From NCBI GenBank assembly GCA_015499995.1, contig JADNRV010000004.1:1-64000 (forward strand): DNA of 64,000 nt, written 5' to 3'. The notes below the pieces were generated by a model. The model ran no database searches. It was not told the DNA's origin and worked only from the letters and a program-made list of their open reading frames with translations. Origin of the DNA: Flammula alnicola. Taxonomy: Eukaryota; Basidiomycota; Agaricomycetes; Agaricales; Strophariaceae. Positions 46,259 to 59,189 of the stretch are shown one piece after another (position 1 is the stretch's first letter; every line of letters begins with the position of its first letter). The translations under genes were made by a program, and so were the position numbers.

Positions 46259-47301
46259 ATGTCACCGCACACCAGTGGACTTTTATCCCTTTCACCAGAA
46301 CTGATACTCGAAATCTCATCCCATATTATATCGTGGCGCAAACTACGATCCGCAATGAGGGATCCCAACTCTCTTGATAGGCCCGATATGCACAAATACA
46401 ACGTTACTCCATGCGCGAACGGCGTCAGCATGGCTTGGCGGAACGTGGGCAATATGCGTCTCGCGTGCCGCTCCTTGAATGAAATCCTCGAACACATCAT
46501 CTTTACAGAAGTCGTGTTCGATTTCCACATAACTCGTCCTTCCACCCTTGAAGTGGAATCGCAGCTCGCTTCTTTTTCACGAACGACAAGCCCCGCGTGT
46601 AAATATGCAAAGTTCCTTCGCATCACTTGCCTCAATCCTGTTGAAGAAGGATACGCCTCCGACGGACGGTATTTCAGGAGGAGCTCTTTAGACGACGCCA
46701 TGCAAGCAAGAGCTGCTGGTGTCCTTCAATCTATAGATGCTTATCTGGAGAAGGCCGTCTTCTCTTTCCAGAATTTACAATGTGTGGCGTGAGTAACTTA
46801 TACTGTACGTGATTGTTCAGACAAGCATCTGACTTAACGAGCAGATGGGATATCAAGACAAACAACGGGAAAACGGTGTCCACAATGGGCGCCCTGAGCA
46901 CTCTCCCTTTCCTTGAAGACCTCACATTGCGCATTGGCCCAGATTGTGAACCACTCCGACAGCTGCGACTGAACAGATTTTCTGGCCTTCGGAGCCTGGC
47001 TGTGTCTCTCACAAGCTATGCTATCCAGGGCTACAATCATCAAGATAACGAGTTCGTCGACCATCTCGCTCAAGTGATTGCGCACAGTCCTCTTTTATCA
47101 CACCTCGACGTCGTAGAGTCTCCGGACAAGGTTCACGATTTTTCTTTCCACAATCTCACCAAAAAAGTGCCCGCCAATCGTCCGCTCGTTCACCTCAAGG
47201 AACTACGCCTTTCAAGGCTGGGTCCTTATGTTCGACGACACAACAATCCCTCCTTTGAAACCGCTCACCTCGCTCCACGTCCGAGGGCAGGTTCATTTTA
47301 A
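46259..47301 (+). CDS. F-box-like/LRR protein, frame shifted near the C-terminus
   Basis: Exon 1 (46259-46788) begins with an F-box-like LSLSPELILEISSHIISWR and a second block ACRSLNEILEHIIFTEVVF. After a 56-bp intron, exon 2 (46845 on) has leucine-rich segments LSTLPFLEDLTLRI, LRSLAVSLTSYAI and HSPLLSHLDVVES. The open frame stops at 47301, but the frame shifted by one extra base near 47222 continues with LKPLTSLHVRGQVHFKS, which fits better. Leucine-rich pieces persist to about 47700. The gene may be a pseudogene or carry a sequence error. Such proteins are probable ubiquitin-ligase adaptors. Confidence 0.6.
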
Positions 47302-48497
47302 ATCCGAGTCAATGTGGCGCAACAGCCTCGAGGCATTTCGTGACTCTCCACAGTTCTATATTTTCTTTAAATATCGTGTATGAGGATATTTCAACGTTGT
47401 TTTATCGTGCAGCCTTCTTGGGTTTTCAGAAACTGCACATCTCACTTTTTATGAGCCTGTTGTTATACGGTATCCAGATTTTATATTTTCCTCGCTCAGC
47501 TTCTCGTGGACTATATTCTCCATAAGCAAATCTCGTCGGATCGCAGTCCACTCGTGGCTTGGGATGAGAAATCTCGAAATAAGGCCAACGCACGGCACAT
47601 GCGATCTTTCAGTCATTCCTCTTTCAAATATATCCTCTCCGTCTCGAGCTCTTCCGAATCTGCCAAAGATATCAATTTTTACCCTTTCAGACTGCTCTGG
47701 CCTATAGGCCTGCCCATCGCTCTATAAATGACAACGGATAAATATATTTACCTGAGGCATAAAATTGACTTCAGGTATGCTTGAGCTCGGGCCTCTACAA
47801 TTCTGTCTCTAGACTATCAGAGTATTCTGCAAATCCTTTCGACCTGGTCCTCGATTGTAGTCTAGGATTAATTATTGTATATATTTCTTTGGTCTTGACT
47901 TCAAATATAATTTATCCCGTTTGACATCCCTTTTCAGCCGTAGTTTCCATCTACCAATCGGTCACACGACGAATTTCGAAAAAATCATCTCTCATAGAGC
48001 GATCCATTCCGTTTGGCCTGTTCGGTCCTTAGGTCATTTGTATTCTTGGTATTATGACTTCAGTCATTTTTATAGCCTGCCCATTTACTTGTTCCAAGCT
48101 CTTGGAGATTTATAACGAATTGGACGAATCTCAAGTCAATCTTATTGATCGTATATTTGTCAGTCGTTGACTTATCTGTCTCCGCCTCCTCAGTTGGAGT
48201 CGCGATCGCCTGCACAGGAATGTTCTGACCGTGCCAAGTACCCCTGCAAGTCCCTAATACTTAGCTACTACGTTCTAATACTCATGTGTGGGACCAGCCT
48301 GTTCCTGTCGCGTCATATTGAAATTCTGCCCGCTGGGAAAACCTCGGCCCACCAGCTGCGCAAGGATAAATTTAGGACGCACGCCACGGCGGCCCGGACT
48401 GACTGTATCGTGAATCTCCTCCTATTTCAAGCCTTTGGAGGCGCGATCTACCTGCACACACTGTGTACGACAATTTCCTTAAAGAGAGGCAACTTAT
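47302..48497. other. Probable decayed 3' part of the F-box gene and intergenic DNA
   Basis: 47302-47720 still shows coding-like leucine-rich pieces in changing frames. 47721-48497 has no recognisable gene. Confidence 0.4.
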
Positions 48498-49701
48498 CTA
48501 GGCGGTACCCCCCAACACACCGTGGGTGAGAGTATCTTTCCATTTACTCCCAGTGCCTTTCCCAACCATGACATCACTTTCTGCGATCTTCCTTTGGACT
48601 ACAAGGCTAGGGACAACAGAGAAGCTTTTGAGCCGACCGCTCTCCACAAGCCAAGAAAATGCCTGGTCTATCGCCCGAGAGTAAGCAAACGGAGGATACC
48701 GGAGGTGGAGAAGAAGACGACGAGCGCCAATCCGTGAGAGAGCATAGGCGTGAGTGCATTTGGGACTAGTCGAGGCGTGCAAGCGAGAACGCGAAGATCG
48801 ATGCGCAGTCTCTGACAGAATATGCGATAACAAAGGAAGGCCGCGCCCTTCATCTGACCAACAATGACCTACAGTAGATAACGTTTATTTTAGAGTCGGC
48901 ATATGGAAGCATGTGCTCGTCACCTAAGAATACCACGTCCCAGTCATCGGGTAAGGATGGCCAGAGACTCCTGGTCTGCTGATGAATGTCTTTCTCCATG
49001 TCGACATCGTCTTCAAGGATGATAGCGACGCCGGATCCATCGGGGCTAATATCGTTTGCGATTTTGTGGATGACAATTAGATGCGAATGCCAACAAGCAA
49101 CTCGGGTAGATGTGAGAATCATATACTCCGGAAGAGGCCCTTGGGTAATGTTGTAATTTCCCGTTGCGCATGCGATAGGTCGATAGGGTGGAGTTGACAT
49201 GAAGCCGGAAGGTAGGTCCCAGAGACCATCGCCACTGCTCCACATTTCGATCTCTCGAGTAGACCTAGCAATGTTATCCAAGTTAGGAGGCCAAGAAAAT
49301 CTCACGCCATCAAGCGCCGCAGAGTCAGTCTCGTTCAGGATGTGGGGTGCCCTAGAGCGAAGTCTCTCCACCCGATTCATAATTATTCTAACCAAATCGC
49401 TGTTCGCTGGCAACGCATCGATGTAACTCCATTGCAAGCCCAGCGCAACACGGAGTCTTTCCATATCCTTGCGTCGGCCCCGGCGATTCGCAAGCGACAC
49501 GACATATATTTTGTTGGCGATGTTAAGGTGTTCTGGAAGTGGTATTTTAACTTCAGGTCTTTCCAGGGGACTGAGATGACGCGATGTTTCGAGTGAGAAA
49601 TATGCGAGATATACAAGGACGATGGACACAATGGCCAGGCTTGCCAGTGAGAGTGGCAGTATTTGAGACCAGGTGCATTTTTGTTGGAGACGACAGTGCA
49701 T
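48498..49701 (-). CDS. Glycosyltransferase family 25 protein, type II membrane
   Basis: Two exons (48924-49701 and 48498-48868; 55-bp intron) give an intact 382-residue protein. A short cytosolic N-terminus precedes one membrane anchor (LPLSLASLAIVSIVLVYLAY, about residues 16-35). The GT25 fold follows: KIYVVSLANRRGRRKDMERL near 62, a long variable region, the DxD-type motif AIILEDDVDMEKDI near 227, and LPDDWDVVFLGHCW. After the intron come CTHAYALSRIGARRLLLHL and SRAIDQAFSWLV. GT25 enzymes transfer hexoses onto glycans in the secretory pathway; substrate unknown. The start is chosen because it supplies the anchor. Confidence 0.9.
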
Positions 49702-51588
49702 CTTAGGTTCTCTATATTATCGAGAACAAGGTTGTTGACCTTCAAAAAGCCTTCGGAGGTTTTGTTTTGTTTTGTTTTCCGCTATTCGTGGGAAAATTTG
49801 CGGCGTCAACAAAGTTGAGCTGGTCAGACGGTAGCTTGACTACCAACTTCAAAGCGGCTCTCTCGAATATTTAGCCTCTGAGGCAGCCTGCCAATCCAAA
49901 TTGACATTCCTGTCAATGGTGTCCACTACTCCCAAATCACACGACATGCGCTTTCCAAAAGCACAGTAGCGCGCATGACACATGTGCCACTGCAGGCCAT
50001 CATGTCTACCAACATACTCTTCTCCGAGGACGTCTTCGAAAGAACCGTTAGCTTGCTTTACCACAAGACTCAAAATCCATTGGTTTGGCTTTCTGCAGCG
50101 TTGAGTTTATATATTATCGTGCATTATATGTATTCGGATGTCTGAACGATGTACCCGAAGGTGAAGCTTCCCCTTCGCATGATAACTGTCACTGTAGCTG
50201 AAGATCATATGAAAGTCCGCTATATATCCTTGACTGGATTTGACTTGCACATGTCTTGTATGTGCCCCTGGGACAACAACATGTTGCAAATAAATCTCCC
50301 ATTCCCAGCCATCGGTATCGGCGAACCCTCAACGGCCACTAGGATCCCCGTCGAAGCTTATCGGAAGTGGATGCGATAGTGATCGCTTCATTGAAACTTG
50401 AAGACCTGTTATTTCTCACTCTTCGTGATCCTTCTTTAACGAGATGTGGCATGGGAGTTTTAAGGTTCCTCGAATGGCTCACCCGCTCGGTAATCCTCGG
50501 CGTTCACCCAAGCTTATACATTCGGAATACTCCTGTGTCTTTCTCTTGTGAGCTATCGGGTTCACCAAAAAATCTTAATAAGGCTTTCATAACTCGTGTC
50601 GTGCCAACAGTGATAAATATGTCATCCCAATCGAGGTTTACCGTTTAAATGCACCTCCACTGCTTCCCGAAGTCCCGAAGGATACCTGCGTATGCACATG
50701 GTTCATTGACAAGATCGGAATCCACATGCTTGAGGCACTGCTGCGGAGTCTCCCCATTTCTAAATAATCGAGAACTTCCATGTCATATGCGGCGCCCTGA
50801 AAAGCTGGACTTGAAGGCTATATCCATGGGGGTGCAATATACCTCTTGCAAGTATGTAAAAGAACTCCAGAAGGTAACCCGTTCTTAAAATCGGAGCCAT
50901 CCCGAGGTAAGCCGTGATTACCTGGCAGAGAGGAAGGTTCGATTCTCTCACTTCTCTCTGCAGATATTTTAAGAACTTTATCACACGGAGGTCCTGACAC
51001 CATCTACATATGCGATTGGGTAAAATATCACCTTGAAACAGTATGCTGGGTTTTATATTCGTAAGTCATCGGCCATTTATCCTTGCAAAATTTGAACAAT
51101 TACTGGAGCGTTCTTCCAGGACATCTGGAAAATATTGTGAGCATGCGCTGGCGTGTATGACTGCGCTGCGAACGGTCCTCTCCTCTATAACACAACCTAC
51201 CAGGTGAGAAACGATGGAAACGTAACTTTGATCAATATGTACAGGTCACGCGAAACATAAAAGAAGATACCCAAAGCTCATCGAATCCGCGTTTGGGACA
51301 GCCGTATATTGAAAGATAGCGACGCAAACCCACTGGCCCGTGAGATCTGAGTTGTCGATTCAAGCCCATTTCTACAGGTCCCACTGGGAAATGTCAAAAG
51401 ACAATTTTAGCTCCACTACCAGGATAGCCTCATTATCGTACAAGCTGGCCCAGAGCATGTGCACTCAGCGGTCTTATCGTGGAACCGGTTCCACATGAGT
51501 CGCACATGCAACTGCTCATCTGGTTATAAGATGCTCCCGCTGAGAAATTCTAGCCTCTCTGTGTGTATCCCACCTCCAGGTCTTAGCT
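49702..51588. other. Intergenic DNA, no supported gene
   Basis: Plus-strand frames at 50149-50379 and 50367-50648 look weakly coding but lack a family match. A B-box-like GGTTCGATTC near 50932 lacks the rest of a tRNA. Confidence 0.4.
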
Positions 51589-54500
51589 ATGACTGAGCAA
51601 GCCCCGCAATACACATTGCGCGAAGACAGGACTCCTAGCCAGGAGTTCGACGACGTTGAGAAGGGTGACCCCGCCACAGAGAAGGCCTTTGATGGTAGGT
51701 GCTCGGTTGAATGCCTTAGGGGCTTTCTCGTCTAATTCTATTTCTTTTTCCAGACGCACATATTGCGGTACGCAACCATTATCGACCAACCTGCCTGTAG
51801 TTAAATACAAAGAATCATCCAGGAAATCACTGGTGCTCAATTCGACGATCCTAATTTGGACAAAGATCATCTCGTTGCTTTTGACGATGAGAGCCCTTAT
51901 CCCGAAGTGCGCTCTGCTGTGGCCAACACTGACGACCCCGACATGCCTGTTACGACTTTGCGAACATGGATTATCGGAATTGCCTTCGCTATCCTCATTC
52001 CGGGTCTTAACCAATTCTTCTTCTTCCGTTTCCCATCCGTGCAGATCAGCGGTCTTGTGGCCCAGCTTTTGTCCTTCCCTGTTGGTCGTGCGGCTGCTGC
52101 TTGGTTGCCTAATGTGACCATCTTAGGCGTCAGAATAAACCCCGGACCATTCACGGTAAAAGAACATGTGCTCATTACTGTGTGTATCGTTTATTTATCG
52201 CCGATATCTACATTAATGACGAGATCATTATTATTACTAGATCATGGTTTGTTTTCCTGCCGTTAAATCACAGGCTGTCCCTCTCATCATCCTCATGTAG
52301 GCCACTGTGGGTGCAGGCTCGGCTTACGCCACCGACATTATTGCAGTGCAAAGGGTTTACTACGATCAAAGGTATAACTTTAGTTGTGAGTCCATTTGGC
52401 TTTGGTGGCGGTGGGATTTGCTAAGAATACTTTTCAATGCAGATCAATGGTTTGTCGTTATGTCCACCCAGCTCATCGGATACTCCATAGGAGGTATCGC
52501 CCGTCGCTTCCTTGTCGCCCCACCGTCCATGATTTGGCCCATCAACCTCGTTAACTGTGCCCTTTTCAACACACTGCACTCTCAGCAATATGCCGGTATC
52601 GGTACTCGTGGCGGTCTCAGCCGTGAGAGGTTCTTCGTGTATTGGTTCCTTGTCTCTTTCTTCTGGTGTGAGTACAGCGGACCGTTCCGAATACGATGCA
52701 TTAACTCCGTTGCCATTTTTAGATTTCTTCCCAGGTTATCTCTGTCAGTCTACAAGCAAGTCCTAGATCCCCGTTTTCCTTTCTCACCTCCGCTATAGTC
52801 CAAGCGCTGTCCTACTTTTCATGGGTAACATGGATCCGGCCCCAGAACACTAGTGAGTTTCTAGCTACCAATAACGACGCATTAGATCTAAGACGCTTCA
52901 CAGCCATCTCTCAACTCTTTGGGTTCGAAAACCTGTTTATTTCGTTGATTCATTTCTAACCTTTTTTGGTTTCTCATATCGCAGATATGTTCACGGAATG
53001 GTATGCATTTCGCCCAAAATATTTCACGATCATCGCCTCATCACCTTCCAATAAAGGGAATGTCCGTTATTACCTTTGACTGGAGTCAAATAACGTACGT
53101 GATGGCTACTTTTAAAACCTGATAGCTTCCCTCAAATGGAATTGTTTTAGCTATATCGGATCTCCTCTCGCCACGCCATGTACAAGTGTCAATTAACACA
53201 ATCATGCTTCATCTTGCTGAGCGAATTTCTAGGGTGGGCCGAAGCAAATATCTTTGCCGGATTTGTTTTCTTCTTCTGTGCGTGCAAACGAAGACGTTGG
53301 TTCATCATGGGAAAAGCTAATTTATGTTGACAGGGTTCTTGACGCCGGTCCTTTACGTACGTTACGTCTTTGGCTTCGATTACATATGAGCTCATCTTTG
53401 AATAGTTCACCAACACATGGTTTGGTGAATTTATGCCGTAAGTTATCCGATGCTGGAACTTCGTGGGGTTTGTGACGAGCTCTGGTCCAGGATATCGTCC
53501 AGGATATCTTACGACAACACGTTCAATACATACAACGTCACACGGATCCTCACACCCGAATCTACCATCGATCTGGAGGCGTATCATAGCTACAGCCCAC
53601 TCTTCCTCTCGTAAGAACTCAACCTATTCCTCCTTGCTTGCTCTTATACTGAATCGCTCCAGAACAACCTTTGCGATTTCATATGGGTAAGTATTCTGTA
53701 GTATGCTCAAATGATTTGGCGCTCCTAATACTTGGTAGACTTTCATTTGCTTCAATCACTGGTACGTATTCGTATCCATCACTCATACCACTTCATTCTA
53801 AATTTTTGGTTCTTGATAGCTACACTCATGCATGCTTTCTTGTACTTCCGGAAGCAAATCTGGGTCCAGGCCCGTCGCGCCTTGCACGAGCAACCAGATA
53901 TTCACGCAAGACTTATGTCGAAGTACCCCCAAGTTCCCGAATGGTGGTACTTGTGCATTTTCCTCAGCATGTTCGCCCTCGGTATAATTAGTATTGAAGT
54001 GTGGCCAACGTATGCCAGTTCATTTCATTTTTTTTGCTCGATAAGTGACATGTATTACAGTCAGATGCCCGTCTGGGCCTTCATCCTTGCGCTTTGCATC
54101 GGTATGTTGTTATTCATATTCATCGCTGATGCGATGCTGAAGGGTGCCCACCAGCGTTCACATATGTCATCCCTATCGGAATGATTCAGGCCATTACCAA
54201 CCAGCAAATTGGTCTGAAGTACGTGCTCAAGCTTCATTATTGGACGTACTATTGAACATGAGATGCTTCTAGTGTCATCACCGAGCTCATCATTGGCTAC
54301 GCTCTTCCCGGACGCCCGATCGCAATGATGATGTTCAAGACCTGGGGTTACATTGTATGCGGAGTACACGCCTTGATTAACTGTGTCTTAATTCCTTCTT
54401 TTGCAGACCATGGCCCAAGCCTTGACATTCACGTCTGACTTCAAGCTCGGCCATTACATGAAGAGTTCGTGTTTCGATACGTGATCGACTTTGCAATGCC

Positions 54501-55753
54501 TCTAACCCTTCCTATTCAGTCGCCCCCAAGCCCATGTTCTGGAGTCAGGTATGTGCTATAATCGACTGAGGATAAGTCAAGGCTACTTAAGGAAGACTCC
54601 ATTAGGTCGTTGCAACCGTCATTGCCGGAACTGTACAACTTGGTGTACAAGCATGGATGTTTACCAATATCCCGTAAATACTTTGGAATTCCCTCCTTGT
54701 TTCCTGAAAACTTATATATCTTGTGAACAGGGACATGTGCAACCCGAATCAGAAGGACGGCTTCATCTGCCCAAGCACAGAAGTATTCGGAACTGCCAGT
54801 ATTATCGTAAGTCCCGGTGCCAAAATTTCTGGTCTTTCCGATGGCCTAACGCGACATTTCCTAGTGGGGTGTCATTGGTCCAAGGCTCCAATTCTCGAAG
54901 GGACAGACGTACTAGTAAGTGCCCTTAAACTTCTTCCCAACTATTATGTATTGACAAAATTATTCAGCCCTCTTGTCTTCTTCTTCCTGTTCGGCGCTGT
55001 CGCTCCCGTTATCCCTTGGGCTGTGAGCAAGCGTTACCCCAACAGCATCGTCAAATATATCAAGTAAGCATTCATTATAAGTCGTTATTGACGATCTCAT
55101 TCTCAACCTTGTCCACAGCTGGCCCGTCATCTTCAATGGTACAGGTCTCATCCCCCCTGCTACTGCCATCAACTACGTTCCTTGGGCGTAAGTTCCGTTC
55201 GAAACACGTAATTCGTACTCGCAGCTCATTATTCGTCCTTTCAGTGGTGTTGGATTTTTCTTCCAATATTTCATGAGGAGGTAAGCGGCTGATGTCATTA
55301 TTTGTCCGAACAATCATTAACATCGTGCTCTTCATAGGCATCATTTCTCATGGTGGACGAAGTACAACTACGTCCTCGCCGCTGCCCTCGACTCTGGATT
55401 GGCTGTTTCGATCTTGGTCATCTTCTTCGCTCTCCAATTCCCTAAGAATGGAACGGTAAGCTCTGGAAGAACTGTTTTGCCTTTCGACGCATTCTCATGA
55501 TCATTGCAGATTGGCGCGGACAACATCCTGGTGTGGTGGGGGTAAGCATCGATTAGTATAATTCTCCCTACACGTCGCTTACGAGGATCTATTTCAAAAG
55601 AAATACTGTCTCGTTCGTAGGCGCGGACGGTCTTGGAACTCCAGTGCGATCCCTCGCTCCAGGAGAATCATTCGGGTAAGTGGCTTTTATTTTATATTAA
55701 TCTTTCACTCCATGTTATGCTGACAATATATTTTCAGCCCTAGCCACTGGTAA
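51589..55753 (+). CDS. OPT-family oligopeptide transporter
   Basis: About 20 short exons splice cleanly into one frame from the ATG at 51589 to the TAA at 55753, in a protein of roughly 780-800 residues. After a hydrophilic N-terminus come many membrane segments with OPT hallmarks: NQFFFFRFPSVQISGLVAQL, NPGPFTVKEHVLIT, GSAYATDIIAVQRVYYDQ and MSVITFDWSQI. Further along are YIGSPLATPWWAEAN, IPIGMIQAITNQQIGLNV and ELIIGYALPGRPIAMMMFKT. The C-terminal part has FTSDFKLGHYMK, KYNYVLAAALDSG and the end GESFGPSHW. It imports small peptides or related compounds by proton coupling at the plasma membrane (S. pombe isp4 type). All checked introns are GT-AG and no frame break was found. Confidence 0.93.
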
Positions 55754-56072
55754 TTCGTGTATTGGAAGTCTCTCAAATTGGGGGCAATCGAAGCAAAGGT
55801 ACCGCTGTAGTTTGGGATATCTTTATGTACAATATTGTTTTTTCGATCAAGAACTGTTGTTGTCTAATAATGCTTCATGGGCGAGATCTGTAACATCTGT
55901 GTACAGGACCACAATTTTGAGACAAGATAGTGAAGAAGACAAGAGCGGTCAAGGCTACTTGTGTGTGACTCGCCTCGAACTTGAATGTGTCACTGTCGGG
56001 AACCTTTTGCGAGATATCAGAACGCCACCGATCAGGTTCTGTTTTATTGATCATACGTACGGACTATGCTTA
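55754..56072. other. OPT gene 3' flank
   Basis: Downstream sequence before the left inverted repeat of the transposon-like region. No gene. Confidence 0.45.
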
Positions 56073-56124
56073 CAGCGGTTCCTAGAAATAATGAGACGCG
56101 AGTTTTTTTCGAAATGTGCGCGTG
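56073..56124 (+). repeat. Left terminal inverted repeat (52 bp)
   Basis: It starts CAGCGGTTCC, is preceded by TA, and is identical to the complement of 63825-63876. A looser match (GTGCAATTTCCT) continues inward. Confidence 0.85.
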
Positions 56125-56187
56125 CGCGTGCAATTTCCTATTTGGGTTTGTTCGCATTCCAAGTGTATTTCTACTCTTTCTTCAACA

Positions 56188-56280
56188 GGTTCCTTTAATC
56201 TCGAGGCTTGGCATGTGCAAAGCGGGCTGTGGTGATCTGTGGGACATGAAAGCCATATTGCGATGAGTTTCGCTAATCCC
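56188..56280 (+). repeat. 93-bp direct repeat, copy 1
   Basis: It is the same 93 bases as 56824-56916, 636 bp apart, inside the left part of the transposon-like region. Confidence 0.85.
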
Positions 56281-56559
56281 CACGAAAGCACATGGAAACA
56301 TCGAGATGAAGTAATAAAGAGCATGTTGAAGAACAAAATATTGTCAGTTGTGACCTGTGTTTGGCAAAAGTGTTGCCCAAGCACGGACAATTGGTCTCTT
56401 GAGGCGGGAGACACACACGAAAAAGGCAGAATTAGAATGTGAGACTCCGAAGTTGGAGAGTGTGTAATACAAAAAGAATATCCATACAAATTGAACAATC
56501 CGGCGAACGTGAAATTTTATATGCACAGACAGAGAAAAACACAGGGAGAGGAGGGTGGC

Positions 56560-56720
56560 TCAAAGTGATTTTCCGCTGGGCGGGGTGAATCTGAGCACGG
56601 GGGGGAAGATAGTGTGTCTGCTGTCGAAGCAGAAGACTTAGAGCAGTATCGCACTTCTTCATCACGTAGACTATTTTCTTTGTCACGTGATTCTCACTCT
56701 GACTTAAGAAAGTGTCGTCT
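56560..56720 (+). repeat. 161-bp direct repeat, copy 1 (orphan transposase upstream sequence)
   Basis: It reads the same as 60598-60758, which lies directly upstream of the transposase gene. Here no transposase follows. Confidence 0.88.
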
Positions 56721-56823
56721 ATGTTGTTCAGATCTCACTGCACGGCATGTAATAGATAGTGACGTTCTATGACATCTATATCTAAGGTTTTGGGGAAAAG
56801 GCAACCGCCGCGCCGCAGCACGC

Positions 56824-56916
56824 GGTTCCTTTAATCTCGAGGCTTGGCATGTGCAAAGCGGGCTGTGGTGATCTGTGGGACATGAAAGCCATATTGCGAT
56901 GAGTTTCGCTAATCCC
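56824..56916 (+). repeat. 93-bp direct repeat, copy 2
   Basis: Second copy of the 93-bp repeat at 56188-56280; no difference seen. Confidence 0.85.
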
Positions 56917-57992
56917 TGAAAACATAGGAGCCCGGCGACGCAAAGCGATACGAGATCGTAACCCCCAAAACTTAGAAGACGGGCTCAGATTGTAACACAA
57001 TTTTCCTTGTGCAAAATGCAGCAGATGGCAGATAATCATAATAAGCGCGCAATGAAAGCATTGCAACCAATCAGATCCAGCGCTTGAGAAGGCAAGCATA
57101 AACATCTTTCACTCGACCACAATCGCTTTTGTCAGCTAGAGCAGCTCATCAGACACCATCAACAACTATCCATAATATGGTCGATGATGTTCTCGAGGAC
57201 CATCAATTTATCCGGAGTGTAAGTAAAAGCCATTATCACGGAGGGCTCAGGTTGAAGGTCTCTGTGGGATTGGTCCGAAGTCTGTCTCAGCCTGATTGTC
57301 GCCTACTTAGACCGTAAGGCGTCATTTTCGTATGATAGTCGACATGTTAGGGAAAATGTCCAAGCCTTCCAGTTGCATGCGTGTTGCGACCTGTGCGTCC
57401 TCATTACCAGCAGGGTGATGTCCTTGTAGAACTTGCTCGGTCAGCCTGCGAGATCCGCTGCTAGATCTAGCGCCAATTGGTAGCAATGACAGAACTTCAA
57501 ACAATAACATATATTCATTATTGAAGCCGCAAGTAGGAAAATATACCGCATCTCCCAGCGAACAGGAAGCAGCAAATACTATGTCACATTACGCAAGAGT
57601 CGCCTATCATAGCACAACAGCGTACAGAAGACAGGCATCATCGGAGAACATGGCAGGTCCGTCTATGCAAGATTCGACATGCAGAGGCTCCATTCCCACC
57701 TTCCCAGACATCCTTTCAGACGACGCGAAACCAACGAGATACCATACCATTGGAAATGTTTGTGGCGGTAGAGCGACTCAGGCCTCCAAGACCTCAATTG
57801 CAATATTCAGTGGAGCCACACTGGCGTCACCATATACATCTGTCGACAATTCTTACGCCAGATACACCCGATACGTGGCAGGTCCAGATGTCAACAACAC
57901 TGTCAGGCTCATTCTTCGGCTAGATATCCAAGATTTCGTCTCTCATATCTCCTTTTCTTCTTCTCCGATGGCCTTTCTATCCTCTGGCATCA
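56917..57992. other. Region upstream of the BTB gene, one Ser/Thr-rich frame
   Basis: A plus-strand frame running to 58030 has an ATG near 57580 and is rich in Ser, Ala and Tyr. It overlaps the BTB frame's start in another frame and could be an upstream exon. No family recognised. Confidence 0.35.
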
Positions 57993-58950
57993 ATGAGTCC
58001 GAGTCGAGGCCGAAGAGAACCGCTGTATAAATATTCTCGTCACAGTGAAGCGCCGAGTGATTCCAGCCATATCTTTTCGTCGATGGGACAAGATCACCAA
58101 CGTTATACTCAATCATACTCGAGTGCAACGAGTGACCAAGTCTATGATGAAGGCGCGTTCGTTCAGTCAGTGCCAAGCTGCAGCTACGAGGGATCGTCAC
58201 GGCCTTACGAACAAGAACGGTTAGAATATGACCCGCGTCCTTGGAGAAGGCAGCAGGAGAGGAGAGGATCGCCGGTATATGAAGAATACCATGGGCCCAA
58301 GGTTACCTCAGGATACAGCAAGTCCAGGAAGTGGCTCGAATCTGAGAGGCACCTGACGAATCTAACACGCCATACGAAATCCTGGCTCTACGATGCCAGT
58401 GGATCCATCATGCTCAGTGTCCAAAATAAGCTATTTCGAGTCCATCAGACGATACTGGCGAATCACTCGGAAGTTTTCGCTGATTTATTCACCGTTTCAC
58501 AACCGGAGGGGGAGCATAAGGTAGAAGCCTGTCATGTTGTGGACCTATACAACGACGAGAGGGAATTTGTTGGTCTTTCGAATGCGGTGTACATTCCTCA
58601 TCAGCGGCATATTTCTCCTCAGCACAAAGTACGTGATCTGTCACCTCTGCCAATGCTGCATAACCCTTCTACTCAGGAAACTGCCTCACACATTCGAGGG
58701 ATACGAGGCGAAATTGTCCACCTTTTCTACTTCACCAGATCGGTATCGATCCGACATTGTCATGGTGCTGTCTGCCTCGCACAGGAGAACAGCGTTCCAG
58801 AGGCACTTCTCTACGCGGCCTGGCGATATATTCTGGCGAGACAAAATGATCATCTTGTCGGGCGGGAAAGGCTGCAGTCTTCCGCCAGACCCCCACTTGT
58901 CAATCCCCGTTGTGCGCCCATCTCCAAGGGCCCCACTCAGAGTGACATGA
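57993..58950 (+). pseudogene. BTB/POZ-domain protein, internally deleted
   Basis: From the ATG at 57993 a disordered Ser/Arg/Tyr-rich N-terminus of about 130 residues leads to a BTB start: SWLYDASGSIMLSVQNKLFR, VHQTILANHSEVFADLF and CHVVDLYNDEREFV, as in the many BTB proteins of Agaricomycetes. After AVYIPH the continuation SGIFLLSTKYVICHL...LLLRKLPHTFEGYEAK lies in another frame, and roughly 20-25 family residues between the two are missing. The gene has thus lost an internal piece and its frame. It sits within the 4-kb insert between the 161-bp repeats. Confidence 0.65.
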
Positions 58951-59189
58951 GTTGGAGAAACACAAGTCGTGCATTGCGGCATACACTTAGAGCTTACGAT
59001 GCATGGGGGTTGTTGAGTTCGTACTGCCACGCGCTGCATGGAGGGAGCGCGAGTCACGATGAAATAATTGGCAGTGGTGCGCGGGACAGCAAATAGCCGG
59101 CAGTGCGAACGTTGATAAAATAATTGGCAGTGGAATGTGAAAAATACGCAAGCCATGAAAGGTATCAAGCATACAGTATACGCGAGCTA

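Noticed and set aside
50900..50960. tRNA gene suggested by a B-box-like GGTTCGATTC
   Set aside because: The T-arm does not pair, and no A box or acceptor stem is found at the right distance.
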